64,000 nt of DNA from Closterium sp. Naga37s-1 (Eukaryota > Streptophyta > Zygnematophyceae > Desmidiales > Closteriaceae), in contig CANJKZ010000922.1 of assembly GCA_947471745.1 (NCBI GenBank), positions 3,471,001 through 3,535,000 of the forward strand. The letters run 5' to 3'. This document shows positions 20,452 to 32,119 of the stretch, piece after piece (position 1 is the stretch's first letter; each line of letters opens with the position of its first letter). The translations under genes and the position numbers were made by a program. The notes below the pieces were generated by a model, which was given only the letters and a program-made list of their open reading frames with translations, was not told the DNA's origin and made no database searches.

Positions 20452-20475
20452 GCGCTTCTATCCAGGGGTTTATGG
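20452..20475 (-). repeat. Right terminal inverted repeat of the pogo-like element
   Basis: Read on the minus strand it starts CCATAAACCCCTGGATAG and matches the left end at 19 of 24 positions. TA follows at 20476-20477. Confidence 0.85.
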
Positions 20476-21654
20476 TACTTCTAGCATTGCAGTACTAAGA
20501 ATCTGGCAGAGGTAAGGCTTTAGAAATTGCCCCTTGGCTCTACAACAATGTGCACCAAGAGTGCAATGGCACCGTACCGTATCAATGTCAGACATCGGTA
20601 CCGTTTGTCAAGTGCGATGTTTGTTTGCCAACTACTAACAACTCTTTGTAAAGCTTCACCTGTTCATCCTTTTCTCATCATCTCATCTCATCTGAAATAT
20701 AAATGACTGGTTCAAATGTACACCTTGCTATTCTATGTTTGTCAGACTACTGTGGCAACATGCCAATCAGGTGCCCAGCTGGTGGCTGGGATTTGACACC
20801 TTACGCCACCAACCTAACAACACTACAGCAGGGTGAGTGGAGGGGTGTCAAGCAGGTGGTGGTTGGCGCGAGCACGTGGAGAGGTGCCATGTGATGATTG
20901 GAGCTATGATGCATGCTACCAGGTGTGCACCTGCCTGCCACCTCGTATGGCTGCCACCCCAAGCTGTGCTCCAGAAAGCTGTGAGGGAAGCCACACACAG
21001 GGAGGGCGCTGAGGTTGGTTAGGGAAGTGAGTGGCTGCAGTACAGTGCATGTGTTGCTTTCCTTGCCATGGGACACGTGACGAACTGCAGCACGACCACA
21101 GCAATTGGCTGCTGCACGGGCTTGGAAGCAGTAGCAGGAACAATGGGAGTGAGAAATGCAGGAGGCAAGACAGAAAGGCCGGCATGGAGGCAATAGGACA
21201 ACAGGGGGGGGAGTGGGGGGAGAGGGCGGGGGCGGGGGGCATGGCACAGCGGGAAGAGAGGAGATAGGGGGGGATTGGCACAATAGCCACATCACCAATC
21301 TCAGAGGACAGAGAGACGCAACAGCGCCACCTCCAACCACGTGGATCACTGTTTTGGGGATGTCTCAGAACACGTGGTTCCCTGGCAGGCAGGCGGGAGC
21401 GACGTGCGTGGGGGGGCGGAGGAAGAAGCGCTCAAGGGTTCAAAAGGGGCGCGTCGAGTGAGAACTCGCGGATCCGCGTGATCAGGGCAGGCGCGAGGTC
21501 GTACGGTTGGTATGGGAGAGACGGTGAGAGGATAGGAACGGCGCACATGCATGGGATGCAGCGGCGTGTCATGCAGTAACTAGCTGCGCGGCGACTTTCC
21601 AAACTGAACTAACAATGCACGCGCGTGGCGGGTTGACGCGGCAAGGTGTGCGGG

Positions 21655-21797
21655 GACTCACAGCGGAGTGGCCTTGGAAGATGAGGTGCGGCGCGGGGAC
21701 TCGTAGCGGAGTGGCCTTGGAAGATGAGGTGCGGCGCGGGGACTCACAGCGGAGTGGCCTTGGAAGATGAGGTGCGGCACGGGGACTCACAGCGGGA
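21655..21797. repeat. 43-bp tandem repeat, about 3.3 units
   Basis: Units start at 21655, 21698, 21741 and 21784, each GACTC(A/G)(C/T)AGCGGAGTGG... continuing CCTTGGAAGATGAGGTGCGG. The last unit is partial. Confidence 0.85.
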
Positions 21798-21914
21798 CTC
21801 CCACCGCCGCCTCCTCGCCTGCTGCTGCCAGAGATGTCGTTGCTGCGTCTGCGGGTGTTATTGCAACTGCTGAAGTTGTTGCTGCTGCTGATGGTGGTGT
21901 TGTTGGACATAAAT

Positions 21915-21952
21915 AGAGAGGGAGAGGGAGAGGGAGAGGGAGAGGGAGGGGG
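21915..21952. repeat. GAGAGG microsatellite
   Basis: About five units of GAGAGG/GGAGAG in a row. Confidence 0.8.
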
Positions 21953-22055
21953 TTCCGACTACCTGCAGGCTCCTCGCCTTGGCTGAGGAGTTCGCTGTGT
22001 GTTGGCTGACTCCACTACTCAGGTTCTCCCGTGACACCAACTCTGACGCAGCTTC

Positions 22056-22376
22056 GTGACTCTTCATAATCCTGCCACGCTTAACCCTTCAAGCTGCCCG
22101 GCAGGGGAGGGTTGGAGGGAAGGGAAGAAGCGGTTTGAAGCATTCAAATATGGAGATTGGCAGCAACTTTACAACGAGGCAAAAGGGGCACTTGACCTAC
22201 CCCCACCCAACCAACCCAACCCTGACTCACATGGACGGGCAGCGAGGGTAGAAGAACTGACAAGGCGCGGAAACCTGGGCAAAGCAGTGCGAGCACTAAC
22301 ACCAGCACCCCTATTGCCAGCAAAGAACCAACAACACTGTAACCAGTCCCGAAGTGACACCCCCCCCCCCCTTCCC
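22056..22376 (+). pseudogene. Possible non-LTR retrotransposon fragment
   Basis: The frame from 22056 encodes WREGKKRFEAFKYGDWQQL and later RVEELTRRGNLGKAVRALT. This resembles the segment (ARAARLxxxGELSRAxRALT type) that precedes the RT domain in LINE-like ORFs of algae and other protists. That recognition is from memory of the motif only. It runs into a C tract where the duplication junction lies, and no RT domain follows. The second copy is at 41692-42081. Confidence 0.35.
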
Positions 22377-22380
22377 TCCC

Positions 22381-22439
22381 GGTTAGTACTTGTACCCAAC
22401 TCTTTGCTAGTTCATTCATCCTCGTTCGTTATTTTGACA
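22381..22439 (+). repeat. 5' LTR remnant of A2, second copy
   Basis: GGTTAGTACTTGTACCC to TTTTGACA. Only the last 59 bp are present, because the duplication junction cuts the LTR here. Confidence 0.85.
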
Positions 22440-22656
22440 TGGAATCAGAGCAGGTTCCTTGGGCCCACCACCTGCTACGCTGCTAGTACCCCCTAGGCCC
22501 GTCGCGCCCCTTAGGCCCGTCGCGCCACCTCACTGCCCCGCGCCCCCCCCCCCCCCTTCGATCCAGGCCCCTAGGCCCCGTCGCTCACGGCCCCTCGGCC
22601 CCGTCGCTCACGGCCCCTAGGCCCGGCCCGTCTCTGCCCCTAGCTCGGCCCCTCGG

Positions 22657-22830
22657 CCCCGTTGGCCCCGTCGCCCCTAGCCGCGCCACTCGGCCCCGTT
22701 GGCCCCGTCGCCGCTAGCCGCGCCCCTTGGCCCCGTTGGCCCCATCGCCCCTAGCCGCGCCCCACGTTCCCGTTGGCCCCGTCGCCCCTAGCCGCGCCTC
22801 GCGGCCCTGTTGGCCCCGTCGCCCCTGTTG
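22657..22830 (+). repeat. GC-rich tandem leader repeat of A2, second copy
   Basis: The same ~37-bp units as at 3012-3185, with about one visible substitution. Confidence 0.75.
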
Positions 22831-22834
22831 TTCG

Positions 22835-24410
22835 CTTCCATGCTGCTTGCCCCTGAGGGAGACCCGGATGCACTAGACGTCCCGACCCTGCGCTCTTACG
22901 CAGAGGCGATTACGAGTCCGTACTCCTCTCAATGGCAGGCAGCCATGGATGCCGAGATGGCATCCTGGAAGTCCACAGGCACCTACGTAGACGAGGTTCC
23001 CCCACTTGGGGCGAACATAGTCGATGGCAAGTTGATTTTCAGGGTGAAGCGGCCGCCGGGTTCTCCGCCTGCCTTCAAGGCGCGTTACGTTGCTCGTGGC
23101 TTCAGTCAGCGACAGGGAGCTGACTACTTCCAGACCTTCTACCCCACCCCGAAGATGACTACTCTTTGGGTGTTGCTGCACGTCGCTGCTCAGCGTGACT
23201 ACGAGTTACACTCTCTGGACTTCAGCACAGCTTTCCTGCAGGGCAGCCTGCACGAGGAGATCTGGCTGCGCCGACCACCTGGTTTCACTGGGTCGTTTCC
23301 TGCAGGTACCCAGTGGAGCCTCCGCCGGCCAGTCTACGGTCTCCGCCAGGCGCCGCGCGAGTGGCACGACACACTCAGGACTACACTTTCAGCTCTTGGC
23401 TTTGCTCCTTCTACGGCGGACCCGTCGCTGTTTCTACGCTCCGACACCTCGCTGCCCCCGTTCTACGTCTTCGTGTACGTCGACGACCTCGTCTTTGCCA
23501 CAGCTGACACTAAGGCACTAACCCTTGTGAAGTCAGAGCTGAAGAAGAGACACACCTGCACTGACCTGGGTGAACTGCAAAGCTATCTGGGCCTGCAGAT
23601 CACCCGGGACAGAGCACGGCGCACCATCACACTGACTCAGTCACACATGGTGCACCAGGTCCTTCAGCGCTTCGGTTTCCAGTTCTCCTCGCCACAGCCC
23701 ACTCCTCTGTCTACCAGCCACTCGCTCTCAGCTCCACCTTCGGACGAGTCCATAGAGCCGAGTGGTCCGTACCCAGAGCTTGTGGGTTGCCTCATGTACC
23801 TGATGACGTGCGCACGACCTGACCTCGCGTACCCTCTCAGCCTTCTGGCTTGCTACGTGGCTCCCGGTAGGCACCGAAAAGTGCACTGGGATGCTGCGAA
23901 GAGGGTACTGCGTTACCAGTTGTTCTCACTGGTCACACAGACGGCTCCTGGGTTGACGACTCAGCTACGCAGCGGTCGTCACAGGGTTACACCTTCAGCC
24001 TTGGTTCCGGCTCTGTTTCTTGGCGGTCTACCCGCTCGTCTTTGGCTCTCAGCTCCAGTTGTGAGGCTGAGATTTACGCCGGGGCTATGGCTGCTCAGGA
24101 GCTACGCTTGCTCACCTACCTGCTGACCGACTTGGGAGAGCAGCCTCGTTCGCCTCCAGTTCTGTACGTAGACAACAAGGCCATGACTGCCTTGTGTCAG
24201 GAGCACAGACTGGAGCACACAACGAAGCACATCGCTCTGCGATACTTCCTTGCTCGAGAGTTGCAGCAGCATGGCCAGCTTCGTCTTGCGTACGTGGCCA
24301 CTCGGGCCAACACTGCTGATGTCTTCACCAAGGCACTTCCGCCTGGTGATCATCAGCGCTTTGCTACTGTGTTAGGCCTTGTGCCTACTCTTCCTCACTT
24401 GCTTACCGCT
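22835..24410 (+). pseudogene. A2 RT-RNase H region, second copy
   Basis: The motifs are as in 3190-4765 (AFLQG, YGLRQAPREWH, YVDDL near 23475, YVDNKA, ANTADVFTKAL). It is a broken fossil. Confidence 0.85.
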
Positions 24411-24639
24411 TGACTCCGCATGTACTATGATCTATATATATACCTGCATGCTTGCACTTGCTAGGGTATGATCACTGTATTATTCGTTCTCTTTATATAA
24501 CTCTGCAAGTGAACTGGCCTTGTGGCCCTTTGCTTGTGCTCGGACTGTGTGGTGACTTTGTGATCCACCCTGAGCTTGTTTTGCTTTTCTTGACTGGTCT
24601 TGTGACCACTTGTTCTCCCCCACTTTGCCTATGGGGGTG

Positions 24640-24771
24640 TGTCTGAACATTATAGCTTATACATTTGTGTAGGCTGTAGTGGGGTAGCCCATAAGGGGTA
24701 CAACCCAATTAGGGTTAGTACTTGTACCCAACTCTTTGCTTGTTCATTCATCCTCGTTCGTTATTTTGACA
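24640..24771 (+). repeat. 3' LTR of A2, second copy
   Basis: TGTCTGAACA...TTTTGACA, identical by eye to 4995-5126. Confidence 0.9.
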
Positions 24772-25125
24772 AAGACTTGCCTGCGCAGTCAAACAACAGC
24801 GACAACAACAACGGAGTCACTCCCATGATTCTTGACGGCTCGTCTTTTGCATGCGGAAATCAACAGCCGACCTTCGCACCATATGAGCCTCAACGCGGCT
24901 CTGTTAGTTTCATGCCGAATCGACTCCCACCTGGACAAGAGACGAAGACACTGCATGCACTTCAGTTTTAGTCACAATTCGCACACGTGCTGAAACTGCA
25001 AACATCAACACCATTTGACGGAAATCACTTCTACACCTAATCCTTCAAATTCGAGCTGATGATGGAAGGCGCTCAAATTCTTGGCTTCTTTGACGGCTCC
25101 CTGCCATATCTAACGCACGGGACAG

Positions 25126-25244
25126 TGTCAGATATACATGCCTTAGCCTATGTAGGCTGTAGTGGGGTAGACACTAAGGGGTACAGCTTTCATATTTGTA
25201 TCTCACACTTTCCTAGTTCATTCATTCCTGTTGTTCACTTCACA
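25126..25244 (+). repeat. 5' LTR of A3, second copy
   Basis: 119 bp, TGTCAGATATAC...TTCACTTCACA, followed by the PBS TGGTATAGAGC at 25245. Confidence 0.95.
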
Positions 25245-25344
25245 TGGTATAGAGCGGGTTCCCACATGGGACCGTTCCTTCCTAAGGGCCCACCATAATT
25301 TTTTTTTAAGCTGCCCGACGCCCTGCCGTAAATTATTTTTTTTT

Positions 25345-26195
25345 CGCGGCCCCTACGTGGCCCCTTTGTCGCCTAGCGCGCCCCTAGAGTGCCCCTATCC
25401 GGCCCCTACGCGGCCCTTACGCGGCCCCTAGCGCGCCCCCTACGCGTCCCTGACGCGGCCCCTACGCGGCCCCTGACGCGGCCCCTACGCGGCCTCTGAC
25501 GCGGCCCCTACGCGGCCCCTGACGCGGCCCCTAAGCGGCCCCTGACGCGGCCCCCTACGCGGCCCCTGACGCGGCCCCTAAGCGGCCCCTGACGCGGCCC
25601 CTACGCGGCCCCTACGCCGCCCCTGCCGCGGCCCGACCCAGCCCCGTCCCTGACGCAGCCCCTACGCGGCCCCTGACGCGGCCCCTACGCGGCCCCTGAC
25701 GCGGCCCCTACGCGGCCCCTACGCGGCCCCTGACGCGGCCCCTACGTGGCCCCTGACGCGGCCCCTACGCCGCCCCTGACGCGGCCCATACTCTGCCCCT
25801 GACGCGGCCCCTACGCCGCCCCTACACGGCCCGGCCCGGCCCCGTCCCTGACGCGGCCCCTACGCGGCCCCTCCGCCGCCCCTACGCGGCCCCTACGCCG
25901 CCCCTAAAAGGGCCCCGTCCCGGTCCCGTCCCGGCCTCGCCTCCGTCCCGGACCTGCCTTGGCCCCCGCCCCGACCCTGTCCCAGCCCTACCTCGGCCCC
26001 GTCCCGGACCTGCCCCGGCCCCGTTGCTGCCCTGTCCCGGACCCTGCTCGGCCCCGACCCTGTCCCGGACCTGCCCCGGCCCTGACCCTGTCCCGGCCCC
26101 GTTTCTGCCCCGTCCCGGACCCTGCTCGGCCCCGACCCTGTCCTGGCCCTGTCACGGCCCCGACCCAGTCCCGGACCTGTCGTTCTGCCCCTGGT
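25345..26195 (+). repeat. GC-rich minisatellite leader of A3, second copy
   Basis: The same 11-12 bp CGGCCCCTACG/CGGCCCCTGACG array and CCCTGTCCCGG repeats as 5700-6560. It is one 11-bp half-unit shorter and has several substitutions. This is the most diverged part between the two copies. Confidence 0.85.
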
Positions 26196-26316
26196 AAGAG
26201 CCTAGCCGAGCCGCGCGGCCGAGCCGCACTGCCTTGCTGAGTTGCCCTGCCGAGTCGCACTGTCCTGCCTCGCTCAGTTGCACTGCTGCTGCTGCTAGTC
26301 TGCTGCTGCTCCTATC

Positions 26317-27485
26317 ATGGCTAGTCCTAGTCTTCTCACCTTTGATGCTGAGGGTCGAGCGGTTGACTTTGATGTCTGGCTAGATGATCTGCAGCTTTTC
26401 CTTCAGTGCGATAGCAAGGATGGTCTCTCCCTGTTTGATCTTACGTCGGGCGCCTCTACTGCCCCTGCTGCTGATGCTGACAGTACCGTTCGCTCGCAGT
26501 GGCTCACGCGCGATGCTGCTGCCCGCCTTGCTGTGCGTAGTCACCTACCGTCTACTGAGCGCGCGCACTTTAGTCAGTACAAGAGTGCTAAGACTCTGTA
26601 CGACGCTGTAGTTGCACGCTACTCCTCCCCTGCCACTGCTGCGCTTAGCCGCCTCATGCTACCGTACCTGTTCCCTGACCTCGCTGCTTTTGCCACAGTC
26701 ACTGACCTCACTACGCACCTCCGCACTAGTGACACTCGCTACCGCGCTGCGCTTCCTGCTGAGTTCTGCGCCCAGAACCCCCCCCCCGTGTACATCACCC
26801 TCTACTACCTAGTCACTCGACTCCCTGACACTCTCCGCTCGGTCAGGGACCACTTCCTCTCTCTTTGCCCTACCACCCTCACTGTCGACCTCCTCGAGGA
26901 GCGCCTCCTTGCAGCAGAGACTAGTATCACCGCTGTAGGCGCCTCTCATGGTGACCCCCGTACCCCTTTCTTTGAGGGGTGCTCCCCCGTTCCTCTTTTG
27001 CCCTCTGTTGCCTCTGCAGCTGCTGTCGACCTTGTTTGCACCGAGTCGGTCAGCGCTGCGTCTGCTCCTAGTGAGAGGCGCCGCTTCAGCACGGGCAAGC
27101 GGGGCAAGGGAGCTGGAGGAGGTGGTGGGGGCGGCGGTAGTGGTGGTGGAGGCGGAGGAGGGGGTGGGGGTGGAGGTGGTGGTAGAGGTGGGGGCTTTGG
27201 TGGCGGCGGTGGCGGTGGCGGGAGGGGTGGAGGAGGCGGAGGCGGCGGCGGCGGAGGTGGAGCTGGTAGAGGCGGAGCTGTGCAGCGGGGACCCCAGCAG
27301 CAGCAGCGCTCTCGTGAGACCCCTTCGCCCCAGCAGCTTCGTGAGTGGTACGCGGGGCCCCAGGGGTCTAGGGGTGCTGGTCCCTGTACTTACGTCCTGC
27401 GCACCGGTGACCGCACTGGAGAGCAGTGTGGCGGCCTGCACGCCACCCAGCGCTGCTTCGGTCGCCTGGCGGACGCCTGGCGTGC
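26317..27485 (+). CDS. A3 gag, second copy
   Basis: The same protein as at 6682: capsid region, poly-Gly tract near 27115-27275 and the C-X13-C-X3-H-X4-C motif near 27385-27460. The element as a whole is broken. Confidence 0.85.
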
Positions 27486-27582
27486 CTAGTTCTCGGACGC
27501 CACTGAGATCCCTCGTTGGGGAGATCTATTCAGGTCGGGGGTAGCTATCTTTGATCTTGACTTTGATGCTATTCTTGCTGCC

Positions 27583-29115
27583 ATGTATGCTGTGTCTATT
27601 AGTGCTGAGGGTGACTGTTACGTGTGTGTTCCGCCTGACCCTGGTATTGAGGCTGCTGCTCTAGGTGCCAGTGAGTCAGCTGCTCCAGGTACTCGTGAGT
27701 CTGCTGCTCTAGGTGCTGGTGAGGCTGCTCTCTCAGGTACCGAGTCTGCTCAGGTCTTTCACACCTTCACCCTCGACTCGGGTGCTTCCCGCTCCTTCTT
27801 TCGAGACCGCACCACCCTTACGCCGCTCAGTCGGCCGGTTGCGGTCTCTCTGGCAGACCCCTCTGGGGGTCCTGTCCTTGCTCGCTACTCCACTGTCCTC
27901 CCGTGTCCGGCGGCCCCGTCGGGCTCCCTGTCTGGTCTCTACCTCCCCTCGTTCTCCACGAACTTGGTGAGTGGTGCTGACCTTCAGGATGCCGGAGTTG
28001 ACCAGTTCACTCCTGCAGGTCAGCGAGTGACTCACTGCACGTGTGCTCAGACGGGCCGCCACTTGGCCTCGTTTACCCGTCGACCGGGGTCGAGCCTGTA
28101 GACACTGACCACAGAGTCTCCCCAGGTTGCTGCGTCTGGTCAGGTGGCTGCGTCGAGTCAGGTGTTTGCTGCAGCGTCTCGGTCCGGTCCTGAGTCTGCC
28201 CCCTGCTCGTGTCGCCTCCTGTCCCACCAGACCCTCCTCTGGCACCACCGCCTTGGTCACCCCTCCTTGCCTCATCTCCGAGGCATGGCCTCCCGTGTCC
28301 TTGTCTCTGGTCTCCCCCGGTCCCTCCCTCCCCTTCCCCCGGGACCTGCCCCTACCTGCGTTCCCTGCGTCGAGGGGCGGCAGCGCGCCGCTCCTCACTC
28401 CTCCGAGTTTCCCCCGACAGAGGCTCCGCTGCAGACTCTTCACATGGACGTTTGGGGCCCAGCCCGCGTCCGTGGACAGGGTCACGAGCGTTACTTCCTG
28501 CTGGTCGTTGACGACTACTCGCGTTACACCACTGTCTTCCCCTTGCGCAGCAAGGGTGAGGTCACTGAGGTGTTGATCGACTGGATCCGCGTTGCTCGTC
28601 TCCAGCTCAGAGAGCGTTTCGGCTCGGACTTTCCTGTTCTGCGTCTGCACTCCGACAGAGGCGGAGAGTTTTCCTCCGACCTTCTGCGAGCCTTCTGTCG
28701 TGCGGAGGGCATCCGCCAGACGTTCACGCTTCCGGCCTCTCCACAGCAAAATGGGATTGCTGAGCGCCGCATTGGCATGGTCATGGATGTCGCTCGTACG
28801 TCCATGATCCATGCGGCTGCTCTCCATTTTCTGTGGCCGTTCGCGGTTCAGTACGCGGCGCATCAGATCAACCTTCAGCCCCGGGTCTCCCTGCCGGAGA
28901 CCTCCCCTACTCTGCGGTGGACGGGGAAGGTTGGTGATGCGTCTGCGTTCCGTGTCTGGGGATCTCGAGCTTTCGTCCGAGACTTGTCTGCGGACAAGCT
29001 GTCCTCCCATGCTGTTGCGTCTTCCTCGGCTTTCCCCCTGACGCACCTGGTTGGCAGTTTTACCACCCCACCTCGCGTCGTGTTCTGTCCTCCCAGGACG
29101 TCACGTTTGACGAGT
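27583..29115 (+). pseudogene. A3 protease and integrase region, second copy
   Basis: DSGAS near 27775, the integrase HHCC site near 28245-28370, and the DDE core near 28445, 28650 and 28755. The motifs are those of copy 1. Confidence 0.85.
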
Positions 29116-29234
29116 CGGTTCCGTACTACCGTCTCTTCCCCTACCGCACTGCCCCCCTCCCCCCCCCCGCCGCTCTTCCTCGCTCCCGGTCCCCCCCCGG
29201 TAGACCCCCTCCCCCCTCAGGGTCCTGCCCCCTC

Positions 29235-30505
29235 AGGTGTGTCCCAGGTAGATGCAGTCGAGCCTGTCGAGGTAGCTGTTGACTCTGGTGATTCTGGGGG
29301 TGCTGAGCCTGAGCGTGCGGGGCCTGGGGGTGCTGCTTCTGGGGGTGCTGAGCCTGGGGCTGCTGGGAGTGGGGGTGTGGAGCCTGTCGGTGCTGGACCT
29401 GGCGGTCCTTGGGGTGCTTTGTCCCGGCGGGAGCTTCCCTCTCCACAGGATCTGCGCGAGTGGTTTGCTCGCCGCTGGAGCCGTGCTGCTGGAGCTGGAG
29501 GTGCTGCCGGTGCTGGAGGTTCTGCTGCTGCTGGAGACTCTGGAGCTGGAGGTGCTGCTGGAGCCGGTACTGGAGGTTCTGCTTCTGCTGGGGGTGCTGG
29601 AGCCACGGGTCCCGGAGGTGCTCGTACTGGAGGTACTGGAGCTGCTGGGCCTGGTGGTGCTCCTGGTGCTGGAGCTACTGGTGGTGCTGGAGCTGGTGGT
29701 GCTGCTGGAGTGGGTGCTACTGGAGGTACTGGAGCCGGAGCGGCTGTGTCTGCTGGTGGTCTTGCTGGAGCTGGAGCTGCTGGAGGTACTGGAGCTGGTG
29801 GTGCTGCTGGAGTTGGAGCTGACGCTGGGGGTACTGGTGTTGTCCCTGCTGGTTCTGGAGGTGCTGCGCGGCCGCGGCCGTACTTCGTTCCGCTCCTTGA
29901 GCAGGTTCTTGGTCTTCCGCCTTCTCCTAGTCCTGCTCCTTCCTTAGAGTGTCCTCCGCCTGTCCAGTCCACGTCACAGTTACCGCTGGTCTCCCCTCTG
30001 CCTGCTCCTTCTCCCTACGCTGGTCCCACTGGAGGTCTTGCTGAGCGTCGTGAGCCTGAGTCGCGTCCTGCGTCGCCTGTTCGCACTGCTCGCACTAGTC
30101 GTCGTGTTCCACGTTCGCGTCCTCCTGCAGTCCCGGGCACGCATCCGATGGCACTGCGTCACAGCGTGTCCCTTTGCCGTCTCCTCCAGCGTCCTCTCTT
30201 CCTGCTCTTGCTGACCCGGAGTCTGACTCCCTTCGTGCTGCCAGTCCTACTGTCACACGTATCCTAGCCACTGTTGTCACTGACCCTTCCTTTGAGTCCA
30301 CTGCTGCGTCTGCCTTAGTTGCCGAGCTTGTCGACTTTGCTGCTCACTGTCGCCTAGACTACGCCGAGAGTCTTGTTGCTGAGTCTGCGTCTGTCTGTCC
30401 TCCGTCCGTCGGGGGTGAGTGTGCCCTTAGCATGGACGTCCTTGAGGACCGACAGGAGGAGTTCCAGTGTTTTGCTGCTGCTTTACCTCATCTCGTGTCC
30501 ACGCT
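29235..30505 (+). other. Gly/Ala-rich linker of A3, second copy
   Basis: Low-complexity GGTGCTGGAGCT-type repeat between integrase and RT, as at 9600-10870, with a few substitutions. Confidence 0.75.
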
Positions 30506-30514
30506 GCTTGCCCC

Positions 30515-32119
30515 TGAGGGAGACCCGGATGCACCAGACATCCCGACCCCGCGGTCTTACGCAGAGGCGATAGAGGGTCCTTACTCCTCTCAGTGGCAGG
30601 CAGCCATGGACGCAGAGATGGCTTCCTGGAAGTCCACAGGCACCTACGTCGAAGAGGTTCCCCCACCTGGGGCGAACATCGTCAGTGGCATGTGGATTTT
30701 CAGGGTGAAGCGGCCGCCGGGTTCTCCGCCTGTCTTCAAGGCGCGCTACGTGGCTCGAGGCTTCAGTCAGCGGCAGGGAGTTGACTACTTTCAGACCTTC
30801 TCCCCGACCCCGAAGATGACCACTCTTCGGGTTCTGCTGCACGTTGCTGCTCAGCGTGACTACGAGCTTCACTCCCTTGACTTCAGCACTGCTTTCCTAC
30901 AGGGCGGTCTGCACGAGGAGATCTGGCTGCGCCGCCCACCTGGCTTCACTGGGTCGTTTCCTCCTGGTACCCAGTGGAGCCTCCGGCGGCCAGTCTACGG
31001 TCTCCGCCAGGCGCCACGTGAGTGGCACGACACACTGAGGACTACGCTTGCGGCTCTTGGGTTTACTCCTTCCACTGCTGACCTGTCGCTGTTTCTTCGC
31101 ACCGACACTTTACTGCCGCCGTTCTACATCCTCGTGTACGTCGACGACTTGGTCTTTGCTACAGCTGACACTGCTGGACTCGCCCACGTGAAGTCCGAGC
31201 TGCAGAAGAGACACACGTGCACAGACGTGGGTGAACTGCGCAGCTATCTTGGCTTGCAGATCACTCGGGACAGAGCACGGCGCACCATCACCCTGACTCA
31301 GTCACACATGGTGCAGCAGGTCCTTCAGCGCTTCGACTTCACGTACTCCTCGCCTCAGGCCACTCCTCTGTCTACTCGCCACTCGCTCTCAGCTCTGCCT
31401 TCGGATGAGTCCGTAGAGCCGAGTGGCCCGTACCCAGAGCTTGTTGGCTGCCTCATTTACCTGATGACCTGCACTCGACCTGACCTAGCATACCCTCTGA
31501 GCATTCTGGCGCGCTATGTTGCTCCTGGGAGACACCGACCAGAGCACATGGCTGCAGCGAAGAGGGTGTTGCGCTACTTGTGCAGTACTTCGGGCTTGGG
31601 GCTAGTGCTTGGAGGGCGGAGTCCAGTGGTCCTCACTGGTCACGTAGACGCGTCTTGGGTTGACGACCTGGCTACGCAGCGGTCGTCACAGGGTTACACC
31701 TTCAGCCTTGGTTCCGGCTCTGTTTCGTGGCGGTCTACCCGCTCGTCTTCTGTTCTCAGCTCCAATTGTGAGGCTGAGATCTACGCAGGGGCCATGGCTG
31801 CACAGGAGTTACGCTGGCTCACCTACTTGCTGACTGAACTGGGAGAGCCGCCTCGTTCTCCTCCAGTTCTGTACGTAGACAACAAGGCCATGCTGGCCTT
31901 GTGTCGGGAGCACAGACTGGAGCACAGAACGAAGCACATTGCTCTTCGCTACTTCCTTGCTCGTGAGCTGCAGCAGCGTGGCCAGCTGCGCCTTGCTTAC
32001 GTGGCCTCTCAGGCCAACACTGCTGATATCTTTACCAAGGCACTTCAGCCTTGTGATCATCAGCGCTTCTGTACTATGCTAGGTCTTGTGCCTACTTGGC
32101 CTCACTTGCTTACCTCTTG
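30515..32119 (+). CDS. A3 RT-RNase H region, second copy
   Basis: Copia RT with YVDDL near 31135 and RNase H with YVDNKA near 31875, ending near 32119. It appears identical to copy 1 in this part apart from rare substitutions. Confidence 0.9.

Larger units (their letters stand above)
17475..20475 (+). mobile_element. Pogo-like Tc1/mariner DNA transposon (3001 bp), copy 1
   Basis: The ends are imperfect 24-bp terminal inverted repeats (17475-17498 and 20452-20475, 19 of 24 matching) flanked by TA dinucleotides (17473-17474 and 20476-20477), the target duplication of the Tc1/mariner superfamily. Inside is one transposase gene with DNA-binding helix-turn-helix domains and a DDE_1 catalytic domain. 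Subterminal motifs GCGCTTATAA occur near both ends. The element looks complete and may be capable of moving. It lies just after B1. Confidence 0.9.
20478..22055. other. Unassigned sequence after the pogo-like element
   Basis: I recognise no gene here. Open frames on both strands are compositional (Pro/Cys-rich on minus, Gly/Arg-rich on plus). One small plus-strand frame from 20703 (MTGSNVHLAILCLSDYCG...) is less repetitive and reaches a splice-donor-like GGTGAGTG near 20832. It could be a first exon, but nothing downstream supports this. A 43-bp tandem repeat and a GA-rich microsatellite lie near its end. The block is repeated at 40114-41691. Confidence 0.5.
2736..22380 (+). repeat. Copy 1 of a 19.64-kb direct tandem duplication
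   Basis: The sequence from 2736 (GGTTAGTACTTGTACCC, inside the 5' LTR of A2) to about 22376-22380 recurs at 22381-42016. The offset is 19645 at the start, 19635 after the A3 leader, and 19636 after a T tract near 18010. Indels lie in homopolymers or the leader minisatellite. I noticed about twenty substitutions across 19.6 kb. The junction joins a C-rich tract (C12 TTCCCTCCC) to LTR sequence with at most two or three bases of shared sequence. Confidence 0.95.
22381..24771 (+). mobile_element. Short copia element A2, second copy
   Basis: A2 as at 2736-5126, offset 19645: the end of the 5' LTR (22381-22439), PBS TGGAATCAGAGC at 22440, GC-rich leader, RT-RNase H about 22835-24410 and 3' LTR. 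It is a broken fossil, practically identical to copy 1. Confidence 0.9.

Noticed and set aside
20703-20894. Small frame MTGSNVHLAILCLSDYCG... as a first exon
   Set aside because: It is not low-complexity and has a donor-like site, but no second exon or homology is recognised; kept only as a remark in the unassigned block.
20801-21349. Minus-strand 182-residue frame as a gene
   Set aside because: It is Pro/Cys/Ser-rich with no recognisable domain and runs opposite G-rich simple sequence.
22381-22439. Solo LTR inserted at the duplication joint
   Set aside because: It is followed directly by the PBS and the whole A2 element and starts mid-LTR, so it is the cut left edge of the duplicated block.
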